NCBI GenBank assembly: GCA_019683695.1
Contig: JADGHX010000006.1
Location: forward strand, 1-64,000
From: Steroidobacteraceae bacterium
GTDB taxonomy: Bacteria; Pseudomonadota; Gammaproteobacteria; Steroidobacterales; Steroidobacteraceae
DNA length: 64,000 bases
Direction of reading: 5' to 3'
Shown: positions 26,703 to 35,527 of the stretch, in pieces
Layout: the number at the start of each line of letters is the position of its first letter
How positions within the stretch are numbered: position 1 is the stretch's first letter
Notes under the pieces: model-generated
The model's input: the letters and a program-made list of their open reading frames with translations, nothing else
What the model was told of the DNA's origin: nothing
The model's database searches: none
Translations under genes and position numbers: made by a program

Positions 26703-27982
26703 CAGCGCCGCTCCATGGAGTAGAGGAACGCGATCAGCGCCACGAGTGGCACGTTCTTGAGCAGCGGCCCGAACGGATGCACCCAGAACTCCGGCAACTT
26801 CACCGCGATGATCACCGAGTACGCGACGATGGCGGCGATCTGCGCCAGCCAGAGCCATCGCCGCTTCCGCAGCAGCAGTGTCGCGAGACCGAACGCGACA
26901 TCCATTCCGGCGGCGCCATAAAGAAGCACCGGCGCAAGCGTACCCGTTATGCCCACGCGGGCGAGCAACGCATAGCTCGACTCGACGGGATAGATTCCAA
27001 GCGAGACCACACCCGTCACGAGCCATACGGCGGCGACGCTCGAGCGCAGCAACGGCAATTGCCATGCAAGCCTTGCACTGGTGAACGCACTCATCGCTTC
27101 CCAAGGCGGAATGAAACTCGCCGGTGGCCGAGGTTCCCGGCCCAGCAAGCGCTGCATCGGAAGCGGATCGCCGATGTTCCCTCTGAGCAGCATTCGCAGG
27201 GTTTCCGGATCGAGCAGACTTCTGCGGGCGAGCGCGGCGAGCCGCGCGCCGATCCGCACCATCCAGAGCGGCACGCACACGAACCGGGCGCGACCGGGCG
27301 TCATCGAGGCGCGCAGATCGCCAAGCAGGTCCCTCAAGGTGAGAGGGCGCGCGCCGACGAATGGAATGCGCTCCCGCACCGGCGCGTCATGGCGCAGTAA
27401 CGCGAGCACGCCCTCGACCAGCTCCTCGACGTGCAGCGGCTGCACGCACTGATCGCCGCGGCCGGGAAGCGGGATCCAGGGCAGGCTCGCCAGGGCCGTC
27501 AGAAATCGCGCGCTGGTGCCTTCCGGCCCGTACACGAGCGAGGGCTGGATCACCACCCAGTCGAGCGGCAACGCCTGCAGGGCGACGTCGGCGCGTCTCT
27601 TGCTGACGTGATACGCACTGGACGCCTGATCATCCGCTCCGAGCGCGGAGACCTGGATCACCCGGCGCACGCCGGCCATCACGCAGGCGTGGAAGAGTGC
27701 ACGAGGGGCGAGAACATGAATTCGCTCGAACGTCTGCCGGCCATGTTCGCGAAGAATGCCCACTGCGTTGATCACGACGTCCACGCCCGCGAGGCGTGCG
27801 GTCCAGTGGTGCGGCTCGAGGTCCTGCGTGAAGTCCGCGGGGACGTGCCTTCGACAACCCGCGGCGCCGGCGCGGCGACCGGCGCAGAGGACTTCGTGGC
27901 CTGCGCGATCGAGCGCTTCGGCCAGGCGATGGCCGATGAAGCCCGAGGCGCCCGTCAGCAGCACGCGCACACGCACCGCCAC
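26702..27982 (-). CDS. SDR (NAD-binding epimerase-type) protein fused to a DoxX-like membrane domain
   Basis: A protein of about 426 residues. The N-terminal Rossmann domain starts VLLTGASGFIGHRLAEAL, then NAVGILREHG and YHVSKRRAD with an active-site-like YxxxK, the pattern of atypical SDR or NmrA-like proteins acting on quinones or membrane-linked substrates. After about residue 290, four hydrophobic helices (SVAAVWLVTGVVSLGIYPV onward) form a DoxX-like domain. It may act at the membrane on a hydrophobic substrate. The start is unsettled: GTG codons at 27982, 27976, 27970 and 27964 all precede the Rossmann motif. The most upstream is five bases from the divergent gene's ATG. Confidence 0.82.
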   Translation of the reverse strand: MAVRVRVLLTGASGFIGHRLAEALDRAGHEVLCAGRRAGAAGCRRHVPADFTQDLEPHHWTARLAGVDVVINAVGILREHGRQTFERIHVLAPRALFHACVMAGVRRVIQVSALGADDQASSAYHVSKRRADVALQALPLDWVVIQPSLVYGPEGTSARFLTALASLPWIPLPGRGDQCVQPLHVEELVEGVLALLRHDAPVRERIPFVGARPLTLRDLLGDLRASMTPGRARFVCVPLWMVRIGARLAALARRSLLDPETLRMLLRGNIGDPLPMQRLLGREPRPPASFIPPWEAMSAFTSARLAWQLPLLRSSVAAVWLVTGVVSLGIYPVESSYALLARVGITGTLAPVLLYGAAGMDVAFGLATLLLRKRRWLWLAQIAAIVAYSVIIAVKLPEFWVHPFGPLLKNVPLVALIAFLYSMERR

Positions 27983-27987
27983 CCGAG

Positions 27988-28605
27988 ATGAGCGCCCCGG
28001 CCGTGAACACCTGGCGAACCGCATTCCGGGACGCGTTGACGTCCGGCTCCGTTGCGAGCGTGCTGTCGGCCGTGGTGCTTGCCGATTGCGGACGACGCGA
28101 GCCGGGCACCGCGGCCGGACCGCTGAACGGCCCGAGCCAGTGGCTGTTCGGCTCGTGGGCTGCCCATCGCCGCGATGCAAGCCTGCGTCACACGGTTCTC
28201 GGGTACGCCATTCATCACGGGGTCTCGATCGGATGGGCCGCGGTTCACGAGAAGCACATTGCGCGCCTGTTCCCGGCGCATTCGGTCGCGGGGCAGCTCG
28301 CAGCAAGCGCGGTGACCGCGTCGCTCGCCTATCTCGTCGATTACGAAGTGGCGCCCCGGCGACTGCAGCCCGGATTCGACAAGCAGCTGAGCGGCACGTC
28401 CCTCGTGCTCGTGTACGCGTCCTTCGCGGTGGGACTGCTTCTCGGGGGCAGGGTGAAGCACCTGCGAAACGGCGCGCTTGCCGAATGGCCGGCGGAGCGG
28501 GTGCGCGCGCGCAGCGCGCGGGGCGGTCTATCGCCGCACCCGTCCGCGCGCCGATACTCGGGCCGCGCGCGCGAAGCGGCGCATTCGGGAGGTGCAGGCC
28601 CATGA
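27988..28605 (+). CDS. Membrane protein of unknown function
   Basis: A 205-residue protein with hydrophobic segments at about 20-32, 80-95, 105-122 and 138-155 (GTSLVLVYASFAVGLLLGG) and a basic, Arg/Ser-rich tail of about 45 residues. The family has no name I recognise, but the N-terminal WRTAFRDALTSGSVASVLSAV plus PLNGPSQWLFG is like small membrane proteins found beside DoxX and CBS genes. Start ATG at 27988 or GTG at 28003. The ATG is almost back to back with the divergent SDR gene. The stop overlaps the CBS gene start by four bases (ATGA). Confidence 0.7.
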   Translation: MSAPAVNTWRTAFRDALTSGSVASVLSAVVLADCGRREPGTAAGPLNGPSQWLFGSWAAHRRDASLRHTVLGYAIHHGVSIGWAAVHEKHIARLFPAHSVAGQLAASAVTASLAYLVDYEVAPRRLQPGFDKQLSGTSLVLVYASFAVGLLLGGRVKHLRNGALAEWPAERVRARSARGGLSPHPSARRYSGRAREAAHSGGAGP

Positions 28606-29087
28606 GTGCTCAGCAAACGGCTCATCACATCGGTGATCTCGGCAGACTCTGCAATCGTGACCCGATTTCCATCGAGCCCACGGCGGACATCGTCGCCGCC
28701 GCCGGGCTCATGCGCGAGAAGCACATCGGTTTTCTCGTCGTCGCGGAGATGCAGCCGGCGCGCGGCGGGAAGCGGGTGGTCGGCGTTCTCACGGACCGCG
28801 ACATCGTCGTTGCCGTGGTGGCCCGCGAAGTGGATCCGCGCGATCTGCGCGTCAGTGACGTCATGACCCCGAATCCGCTGATCGTCAGTGAGGAGTGTTC
28901 GATCGACGCCGCGCTCGGCTTCATGCGGGACGCCGGCGTTCGGCGCGTGCCGGTCGTGCGTGCCGACGGAAACCTTTGCGGTGTGCTTTCGCTGGATGAT
29001 GTGCTCGAGCGGCTCGCCGCCCAGCTGAGCAGCGTCGCGGGATGCATCCGCAGCGAACAGCGGGCGGAACGCATCGTCCGGCCGTGA
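28602..29087 (+). CDS. Two-CBS-domain protein
   Basis: A 161-residue cytoplasmic protein made of a CBS pair. The first CBS runs about 10-65 (RDPISIEPTADIVAAAGLM, GVLTDRDIVVAVVARE), the second about 75-140 (VMTPNPLIVSEECSIDAAL, VRRVPVVRADGNLCGVLSLD). Such stand-alone proteins bind adenine nucleotides and regulate partners. GGGAGGTG lies before the ATG at 28602, which overlaps the upstream stop codon. A long in-frame extension upstream is not coding. The universal stress gene follows on the same strand. Confidence 0.9.
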   Translation: MSAQQTAHHIGDLGRLCNRDPISIEPTADIVAAAGLMREKHIGFLVVAEMQPARGGKRVVGVLTDRDIVVAVVAREVDPRDLRVSDVMTPNPLIVSEECSIDAALGFMRDAGVRRVPVVRADGNLCGVLSLDDVLERLAAQLSSVAGCIRSEQRAERIVRP

Positions 29088-29091
29088 CGAA

Positions 29092-29115
29092 GGCGAGGCT
29101 TGCGCGAGCCTCGCC
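29092..29115. terminator. Hairpin after the CBS gene
   Basis: GGCGAGGCT and AGCCTCGCC form a perfect 9-bp stem around TGCGCG, beginning four bases after the stop codon. No T-tract follows. Confidence 0.45.
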
Positions 29116-29241
29116 GCAGCGTTCATCCCAGGCACTGAAGCGGACGCGAGCGCCTCAGGGGCCCGTCACGCGTTGTCGTGCATTGCATTCGGTACACGTC
29201 TCGCGAAAAGATCCGGGTGCGCTGCGGACCAGGCAGTCGTC

Positions 29242-30147
29242 GTGGACAAGCTCACTTCAATACTTGTGGTGATCGATCCGGCGGTCGATTGCCGCCACGC
29301 AATCACCCGGGCCGTGGAGCTGGCGCGTCTCTTCGCAGCCGAGCTGGAACTGTTCCTGTGCGACTCGGAGCATGCATATGCGCTTCGGCACACCTATGAC
29401 CTGAGCGGAGTGGAGAGGGCCGCGCGCGAGTGTCTCGAAAGCGGGCGGCGGCACCTCGAGGCTCTGCGCCCCCTGCTCGCGGAGGACGTCCTGTTCTCGA
29501 TGCACGTCGTATGCGACAGCCCGCTGTACGAAGCAATCGTGCGGCGTGTGATGCAGCTTCACCCGGGTCTCGTGGTGAAGGGTCCGGGTGAACGCGGAAC
29601 GCTCGACGCCCAGGACTGGGATCTCGTCAGGACCTGCCCGGTGCCGCTCATGTTCACGCGCGGGCGGCCGTGGAGCACTGGCACGCGGTTCGTTGTCGCT
29701 CTGGACGTGAGCGAGCCTGCTGCAGTCTTCGTCTCGCGCAGCATCTTGCAGACGGCGGGATTCCTTGCGGCCGGCTGTCAGGCGCGGCTCGATGTGGTGT
29801 ATAGCGACGCAGAGCCCGCGGATCGTGCTGGTCATCGCGGCCGCTACGACCAGCTGCGACGGCTCGCTTCCGAGTGCGAGATTCCTGCCGACCACCTCCA
29901 CGTCCTGCGGGGCGAGCCGGAGGAGACCCTGCCGGCGTTCAGCGCAGGCTACGACGTTCTCGTGCTGGGTGCGCTCGCGCGCCATGCCGCGGTGGCCGCG
30001 CACATGGGTACGCTCACGGCCCGGCTGGCAGACGCTCTGGATTGCGACGTCGTGCTTGTGAAATCCGATGCAGATGAGCGCACTGCCGGCGTGGAGCTGT
30101 TCGGCACCGAGTCCGACCACGCAGCCCCGCCGGGTGGCAGCACGTAG
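29242..30147 (+). CDS. Tandem universal stress protein (UspE-like)
   Basis: A 301-residue protein with two Usp domains. The first begins LTSILVVIDPAVDCRHAITR, the second FVVALDVSEPAAVFVSR at about residue 150, ending with YDVLVLGALARHAAV and DCDVVLVKSD. The two-domain architecture and length match UspE rather than single-domain UspA. The usual ATP-binding G2xG9G(S/T) is not clearly present, so nucleotide binding is doubtful. I chose GTG at 29242 because it lies just before the first strand and has AGG upstream; the frame from 29173 adds 23 residues of unlikely sequence. Confidence 0.85.
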   Translation: MDKLTSILVVIDPAVDCRHAITRAVELARLFAAELELFLCDSEHAYALRHTYDLSGVERAARECLESGRRHLEALRPLLAEDVLFSMHVVCDSPLYEAIVRRVMQLHPGLVVKGPGERGTLDAQDWDLVRTCPVPLMFTRGRPWSTGTRFVVALDVSEPAAVFVSRSILQTAGFLAAGCQARLDVVYSDAEPADRAGHRGRYDQLRRLASECEIPADHLHVLRGEPEETLPAFSAGYDVLVLGALARHAAVAAHMGTLTARLADALDCDVVLVKSDADERTAGVELFGTESDHAAPPGGST

Positions 30148-30165
30148 CTCCTGTATCGATCCCGA

Positions 30166-30429
30166 TCAGGTCGCGGGTTTCTTGACACCACTCAAATCCC
30201 GTTCGCCGGTATCTGCGCAGTTTGCGGGGTCGCAGGGCGTGGAGGAATCCCAGCAGTCCTCAGCCTGGGACGTGATGAACGACACGGGATCGCTCGCCGG
30301 AAAACTATCCGCGAGGGCATCGTCGAGCAGCTGCTGCTGCCGCTCGTCACATGCGGGATCGTTGGCGGGGCGGCGGCGCTGATCGGGACCACCGAGTGCA
30401 TCTGAGGTCATATGGGGCGGCTGCAGCAT
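30166..30429 (-). CDS. Small protein with an FPASDP motif
   Basis: An 87-residue (or 81 from ATG 30411) soluble protein. The centre LLDDALADSFPASDPVSF is a motif shared by many short uncharacterised proteobacterial proteins, so the frame is probably real. Three Cys follow (EDCWDSSTPCDPANC). Neither start has a strong ribosome-binding site. Nothing is known about its job. It is tail-to-tail with the universal stress gene. Confidence 0.65.
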   Translation of the reverse strand: MLQPPHMTSDALGGPDQRRRPANDPACDERQQQLLDDALADSFPASDPVSFITSQAEDCWDSSTPCDPANCADTGERDLSGVKKPAT

Positions 30430-30576
30430 CAGACGTGCCTGAAGTGTCCCGGCACCTGGCCGGCGTTCCGCGCGTTCACCACTTGAGCATTCGTTGCGGG
30501 CTCGAGAAGCTCGCGTCTTGCGGCGGTCTTGCAGACGCCCGGCTGCGCTCCGTCAGACACTCAGCAGGCCTCCACA

Positions 30577-33342
30577 ATGTCAGCCGTTCGGCCGGTGACG
30601 CGCGTGAAGGACTCCCGGTATCGCGTCGTGCTCGACGCGATCGACCAGGGCTTCTGCGTGCTGCAGGTCGAGGTCGATGCGTCGGGCCGCACGGTCGACT
30701 ACCGGATCCTCGAGTCCAATCCCGCGTGCGAGCGCATGACGGGATTCAAGGGGGTGCAGGGCCGCACGGTCGGAGAAGTGGCGCCTCAGTTCCTGCCGCT
30801 GCTCGAGATCTACGGCGAGGTGGCCCGAACCGGCGAGCCGCTGCGGTTCGAGACGCAAAGCCCGGCTCTGGGCGGGCGCTGGTTCGATGTGTATGCCGTC
30901 CGTATCGGCGAACCCGACGAGCGCCAGGTCGCCATTCTCTTCAAGGACATCACCTACCGGCGGGAGGCGGCGCGCGAGCGCGAGGCTGCGTTGCAGGGCG
31001 AACGCGACGTGCGGGCGCTGCTCGATGCCATCATGGAGAGTGCCTCGGTCGGCATGTGTTTCGCCGACCGCGACCTGCGCTACCAGCGTGTGAACCGGCG
31101 CTTCGCGGAGATTCACGGGCTGGCGGCGGCGGATCTCATCGGCAAGCGACCGGATGAAATCCTGCCCCGGCTGGGAGTGCGCAACGTCGACCTCATGCTG
31201 CGGTGCTGGCGCGAAGTGATCGAGACGGGCGAGCCGGTCGAGGTCGAGATGGAAGGTGAAACGCGCGCCGCGCCCGGAGAGCGACGCACGTGGCAGAAGC
31301 AGTTCTTTCCCGTGCGGCAGGGCGGCGTCATCGTCGGGCTCGGCGCCGTGATCAAGGACGTCACGGAGCGCAAGCGGACCGAAGAGGCGCTCGCGGCCAG
31401 TGAAGCGCGCTTTCGCAGTCTTTTCGAGCTGGGTCACGCGGGCATCGCCATCAGCGAATTCGGCGGCCGTGTCGTTCTCGCGAACGATGCCCTGCTCAGG
31501 ATGCTGGGGTTCTCGCGGGCGGAGGCGGATCAGCTCGACTGGCGGCGGCTGACGCCACCGGAGCACCTGCCGCGCGACGATGCGATGCTCGAGGAGCTGC
31601 GGGCGGGCGGAACGCCGCTTCCCTACGAAAAGGAATTCGTGCGGCGGGACGGCTCGCGCATCACCGTGCTCATTTCGGGACAGCTCCTGCCGGGCACGCG
31701 AGACCTCACGCTCGCTTATGCGCTCGACATCACCGAGCGCAAGCGTGCGCAGCGGGCGCTGCGCGAGAGCGAAGCACAGTTGCGCATGCTCATCGACAAC
31801 ATGGCCGCGTTCGTGGCGATGCTCGCTCCGGATGGCACGCTGCTCGAGGTGGGCGCGCCGATGCTCCGCATCGGCGGGCTGCGCCGCGAGGATGTCATCG
31901 GGCACAAGTTCTGGGAGTGCGCCTGGTGGCAGCACGATGCCGAGCAGCAGGCCTGTGTCGAACGCCTCGTCGGTGAGGCCGCTGCGGGCGCCGTGATCCG
32001 GCATGACGTGATCGTGCGAACCGCCCATGACGGCAGGCTCTCGGTCGATGCGATGCTCGTGCCGGTGTTCGACGAGGGCGGGCAGGTGACTCACGTCATC
32101 GCTTCGGGCGTGGACGTGTCCGCGCGCAAGCGCGTCGAAATGGCGCTGCGTGACAACGAGACACGGCTGCATCAGGCGGCCGAGGCACTGCGCGAAGCCG
32201 ACCGCCGCAAGGATGACTTCCTGGCGACGCTCGCTCACGAACTGCGCAATCCGCTGGCGCCCATCCGCAATGGCCTGCAGATCCTGCGGCTCGCAGCGGG
32301 CGGCGACGCCATGATGGAACGAACGATGGACATGATGGACCGGCAGATGCGCCACCTCGTGAGGCTGGTGGACGATCTGCTGGATGTGAGCCGCATTACC
32401 CGTGGCAAGGTGGCCTTGCGGCGCGAGCCTGTGCTGCTCAATCACGTGCTGCGTAACGCGCTGGAATCGAGCCGCGCGTTGGTGGAGCCGCATCGGCACG
32501 CGGTTCATGTACACATCACGACCGAGCCTCTGATGGTTCATGGTGATGTGGATCGGCTCACACAGGTGTTTTCGAACCTGCTTGCGAATGCAGCCAAGTT
32601 CACACCGCGCGAAGGCAACATCTGGCTCACCGCAACCCGCCAGGGGAATGAGGCGGTCGTGAGCGTAAGGGACAACGGCATCGGCATTCCGCCGGAGCGC
32701 ATCGGCAGGGTGTTCGAGATGTTTGCGCAGGCGCATGCGCCACGTGGGAGCGATGGGCTCGGCATCGGGCTCGCGCTGGTTCGTGAGCTCGTGCAGATGC
32801 ATGGCGGATCCGTGAACGTGAGCAGCCCGGGGCAGGATCAGGGGAGCGAGTTCACCGTGCGCCTCCCACTCGTTGCGGACGTGGAGGCAAGCATCCCGGA
32901 GCCCGCTGCGCCAGAGGCATCGCCTCTGGTGGAGCGCGCATTCGCTCCGCTCAACGGTTCCGGGCGACCGCGCGGCCGGCGTGTGCTGGTGGTCGACGAC
33001 AATGTGGACGCGGCGGAATCGCTCGGCCGGCTGCTCACGGTGCAAGGGCATCAGGTCGTGACGTGCAACAGCGGGCGCGACGCGGTGGCACTGGCCCGGA
33101 GCTACGCGCCCGAGGTCATCTTCATGGACATCGGCATGCCTGACATGGACGGCCTCACCGCCTCGCGGCTCATCCGGGAGCAACCCGGTGGTTCGGCCAT
33201 TCGCATCGTGGCGCTCACGGGATGGGGTCAGGCAGCGGACCGGCGTCGAACGCGTGAAGCCGGCATCGACGAACACCTCGTCAAGCCCGTGAGCACGGAG
33301 AGTCTCCGCAAGGTGCTCGCGTTCAGCGAAGCTCGTAGCTGA
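30577..33342 (+). CDS. Four-PAS hybrid sensor histidine kinase/response regulator
   Basis: A 921-residue cytoplasmic hybrid kinase. Four PAS domains lie at about 15-120, 140-265, 275-395 and 400-520, each ending in the usual DITxRK, DVTERK or DVSARK. HisKA (RRKDDFLATLAHELRNPLAP) is at about 540-605, HATPase (DNGIGIPPERIG, GLGIGLALVRE) at about 645-760 and a receiver (VVDDNVDAAESLG, MDIGMPDMDG, ALTGWGQ, LVKPVS) at about 805-920. ATG at 30577 begins MSAVRPVTRV; a start at 30529 is also possible. There is no DNA-binding domain. The catalytic half is close in sequence to the kinases at 1961-4183 and 4597-6171, so they are paralogues. Confidence 0.92.
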   Translation: MSAVRPVTRVKDSRYRVVLDAIDQGFCVLQVEVDASGRTVDYRILESNPACERMTGFKGVQGRTVGEVAPQFLPLLEIYGEVARTGEPLRFETQSPALGGRWFDVYAVRIGEPDERQVAILFKDITYRREAAREREAALQGERDVRALLDAIMESASVGMCFADRDLRYQRVNRRFAEIHGLAAADLIGKRPDEILPRLGVRNVDLMLRCWREVIETGEPVEVEMEGETRAAPGERRTWQKQFFPVRQGGVIVGLGAVIKDVTERKRTEEALAASEARFRSLFELGHAGIAISEFGGRVVLANDALLRMLGFSRAEADQLDWRRLTPPEHLPRDDAMLEELRAGGTPLPYEKEFVRRDGSRITVLISGQLLPGTRDLTLAYALDITERKRAQRALRESEAQLRMLIDNMAAFVAMLAPDGTLLEVGAPMLRIGGLRREDVIGHKFWECAWWQHDAEQQACVERLVGEAAAGAVIRHDVIVRTAHDGRLSVDAMLVPVFDEGGQVTHVIASGVDVSARKRVEMALRDNETRLHQAAEALREADRRKDDFLATLAHELRNPLAPIRNGLQILRLAAGGDAMMERTMDMMDRQMRHLVRLVDDLLDVSRITRGKVALRREPVLLNHVLRNALESSRALVEPHRHAVHVHITTEPLMVHGDVDRLTQVFSNLLANAAKFTPREGNIWLTATRQGNEAVVSVRDNGIGIPPERIGRVFEMFAQAHAPRGSDGLGIGLALVRELVQMHGGSVNVSSPGQDQGSEFTVRLPLVADVEASIPEPAAPEASPLVERAFAPLNGSGRPRGRRVLVVDDNVDAAESLGRLLTVQGHQVVTCNSGRDAVALARSYAPEVIFMDIGMPDMDGLTASRLIREQPGGSAIRIVALTGWGQAADRRRTREAGIDEHLVKPVSTESLRKVLAFSEARS

Positions 33343-33919
33343 GGCCGAGGAACAGCTCGTTCTGGAGCCTGCGCGTCTGGCGCTCGAGCAGATCGAGCTC
33401 GAACCAGCGATAGCCCGCGAAGCCCTCCACCCGCTTTCCCAGGCGAATCTCGGCGCGCACCATGAAATCCGTGAGATTGTCCGCAGAGCCGAAGGTGAGC
33501 ACATCGGGCGAATAGAACGCGTAGCCGGTGAGGGCGAGGTCGCGTTCGGGGATCAGGTTGAAGCGCAGCTGCGCGCCGATGGCGAGCGCGAACACGTCGT
33601 TGTTTTCATCTTGCAGCAATCCCGCATACGCCTGGGGCCCGAGCTTCACCTCGAGCGGGCCGAAATCGAGGTCCGTGTCCATCATGACGCCCGCGGAGCC
33701 GACCACGTCACGATCCTCACTCAGGAAGAGGGCATACGCGACTTCGCTGTTCGCCTGTCCGGCGATGGTGGTGCTGTCGAGATAGCGAATCTGCGCCGTC
33801 TCTTCACTGAGCGCGAGCTCGAGTGACCGAGGGGGTGCAGTTTTGCGCGCCTGCTGCGCGTGGAGAATGTTTGCGCACGTCAGAGCGAAGCCGAGAGCAA
33901 GGAGAGTGGGACCACGCAT
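33323..33919 (-). CDS. YfaZ-like outer-membrane protein
   Basis: A 198-residue protein with a signal peptide (TLLALGFALTCANILHA). The mature part is predicted beta-strand: RSLELALSEETAQIRYLD, FGPLEVKLGPQAYAGLLQ, DVFALAIGAQLRFNLIPERD, LTGYAFYSPDVLTFG, and a terminal ELFLGLSYELR. The order of strands and the FYSPDVL motif fit the YfaZ family of small barrels, whose function is unknown. GGGGGAA lies six bases before the ATG at 33919. It overlaps the convergent kinase gene by 20 bases. Confidence 0.78.
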   Translation of the reverse strand: MRGPTLLALGFALTCANILHAQQARKTAPPRSLELALSEETAQIRYLDSTTIAGQANSEVAYALFLSEDRDVVGSAGVMMDTDLDFGPLEVKLGPQAYAGLLQDENNDVFALAIGAQLRFNLIPERDLALTGYAFYSPDVLTFGSADNLTDFMVRAEIRLGKRVEGFAGYRWFELDLLERQTRRLQNELFLGLSYELR

Positions 33920-34062
33920 GTTGCGTTCCCCCAACGATCGGATGGAAGGGACGCACGCAATCCGCGTGCCGCGCACCTGTCCGCATCGCGCGGCAACATT
34001 CAGAGTGGTACCGATGCGGCTCCGCTTCGAACGTTACGCCGACGGCGAGTGAAAAGTTGTCC

Positions 34063-34704
34063 TCAAAACAGTCCGTAGTTGCGGACGTCCTTGTGATAGC
34101 CGGTGAAGGTGAGCGTGATGGTCACCGGCTGCTCGCCGATGTTGAGCCAGAACCAGCCATGCTCGCCCGCGAAGGGCGCGACGAGCGAACCGTGACCTTC
34201 GGTGCCCGACTGTTGCTCTTCGTATCGCACGAACGCGTCGTCGCCCGTGTCGGGCTCGTGGCCGTGAAAGTCCGTGTACACGGGACCGCCTTCGGCCTTC
34301 CACGAGTACAGGATCACCTGTGCGGCATCCAGAACGGCCTTGATCTCGGTCTGCTGCCCAGGCTCCAGATGCACGGTGAAGGAATCGGTGCGCGCGGCGG
34401 CCGGCTTGATCTGCGCGACGGCGGGGTTGGGCAGCGGCACCGGTTGGCCGAAGCTCGGGACCGACACCTTCCGGTAGTTCTCGTTGCCGCCGATCACGTC
34501 CCGGATTTCGAGTGTGGACGCCGGTGCGTTCAGGGCCGTGAGCCCGAGTGCGCGACCCGCGCCGGTGGGATCGATGCCGTATTCGGCTGGAAGAACGATG
34601 GTCACCAGCACCAGGGCCGCACCCGCGAGCGCGGCGAGCACGCTGCGAATGAGCCGCCCACGGCTCGGTGGCTGGGCTTCGAACGGGGACAGCGAGGCGG
34701 ACAT
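34063..34704 (-). CDS. Single-pass transmembrane anchor protein
   Basis: A 213-residue protein with one N-terminal membrane helix (about 19-40, LIRSVLAALAGAALVLVTIV) and a periplasmic domain. The domain reads TDSFTVHLEPGQQTEIKAVL, VILYSWKAEGGPVYTDFHGH, EGHGSLVAPFAGEHGWFWLN and ends YHKDVRNYGLF, which matches proteins called transmembrane anchor protein in proteobacteria. Their role is unknown. It is divergent from a HupE-like gene, 133 bp away, and both promoters could lie in that gap. Confidence 0.82.
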   Translation of the reverse strand: MSASLSPFEAQPPSRGRLIRSVLAALAGAALVLVTIVLPAEYGIDPTGAGRALGLTALNAPASTLEIRDVIGGNENYRKVSVPSFGQPVPLPNPAVAQIKPAAARTDSFTVHLEPGQQTEIKAVLDAAQVILYSWKAEGGPVYTDFHGHEPDTGDDAFVRYEEQQSGTEGHGSLVAPFAGEHGWFWLNIGEQPVTITLTFTGYHKDVRNYGLF

Positions 34705-34738
34705 CGGGTTGGCTTTCTGTGGCCCGGATCGGCCGGGC

Positions 34739-34793
34739 AGTATATCTCTCGCGCACGCCGCACGCAGATGCCTTGCGCGGACTCGCCTATACT
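34739..34793. promoter_or_regulatory. Candidate divergent -10 elements
   Basis: TATACT lies at 34788-34793 on the plus strand, 44 bases before the HupE-like start. On the minus strand TATACT lies at 34744-34739, 34 bases before the anchor-protein start. The -35 regions are poor on both sides, so these are tentative. Confidence 0.4.
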
Positions 34794-34837
34794 CGCTGCC
34801 GCCGGGATCGTCCGGTCGTGCTCGCAGGCAGGTCCAC

Positions 34838-35527
34838 GTGTTCCGAAAGCGCTTTGCCGCGGCTCTCGCGATGCTGCTGCCACTCGTTGCCGGAGCGCCC
34901 CTGGCGCTCGCTCATGGCGTGGAGGGGCGCGATGCGGCGTTTCTGCAGTCCGTGTCGGGGGTGAGCTTCTTCCCGTACATGTATCTCGGCGCCAAGCACA
35001 TGGTGACGGGCTACGACCACCTGCTGTTCCTGGCGGGCGTGATCTTCTTCCTCTACCGCCTGAAAGACGTGGCGCTGTACGTGACCTTGTTCGCCATCGG
35101 GCACAGTCTCACGCTGCTGCTCGGCGTTCTGGGCGGCATCCACGCCAATGCGCATGTCGTGGACGCGATCATTGGCCTTTCCGTGGTCTACAAGGCGCTG
35201 GAGAACATCGGCGCGTTCGCGCGCATGGGTCTGCGCATCGATACGCGCGTGGCTGTGCTCGTTTTCGGGCTTGCCCACGGATTCGGCCTCGCGACCAAAC
35301 TGCAGGAGCTGAGCCTCTCTTCGGACGGCCTCGTGGGCAACATCATCGCATTCAACATCGGCGTGGAGCTGGGGCAGTTCGCCGCTCTGGCCCTCATGCT
35401 GATCGCATTCCAGTTGTGGCGCGGCACCGGCACGTTCAATCGCGGCGCCTACGCAGCGAACGTGGTGCTGATGGCCGCGGGGTTCGTGCTATTCGGATAT
35501 CAGGTGACGGGCTATGTGCTCACCTGA
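34838..35527 (+). CDS. HupE/UreJ family membrane protein
   Basis: A 229-residue protein with a signal peptide (AAALAMLLPLVAGAPLALAHG) and about six hydrophobic helices (GYDHLLFLAGVIFFLYRL, VALYVTLFAIGHSLTLLLG, VLVFGLAHGFGLATKLQEL, NIIAFNIGVELGQFAALALM). HupE/UreJ proteins are linked to nickel or cobalt uptake, and the His-containing HDHLLF-type and LAHGFG segments are conserved here, but metal transport is not certain for this branch. Start GTG at 34838 with AGG upstream. The end overlaps the convergent nhaA by eight bases. Confidence 0.85.
   Translation: MFRKRFAAALAMLLPLVAGAPLALAHGVEGRDAAFLQSVSGVSFFPYMYLGAKHMVTGYDHLLFLAGVIFFLYRLKDVALYVTLFAIGHSLTLLLGVLGGIHANAHVVDAIIGLSVVYKALENIGAFARMGLRIDTRVAVLVFGLAHGFGLATKLQELSLSSDGLVGNIIAFNIGVELGQFAALALMLIAFQLWRGTGTFNRGAYAANVVLMAAGFVLFGYQVTGYVLT

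Noticed and set aside
30580-33504. A 974-codon minus-strand open frame opposite the four-PAS kinase
   Set aside because: Same reason: complementary shadow of a well-supported kinase gene.
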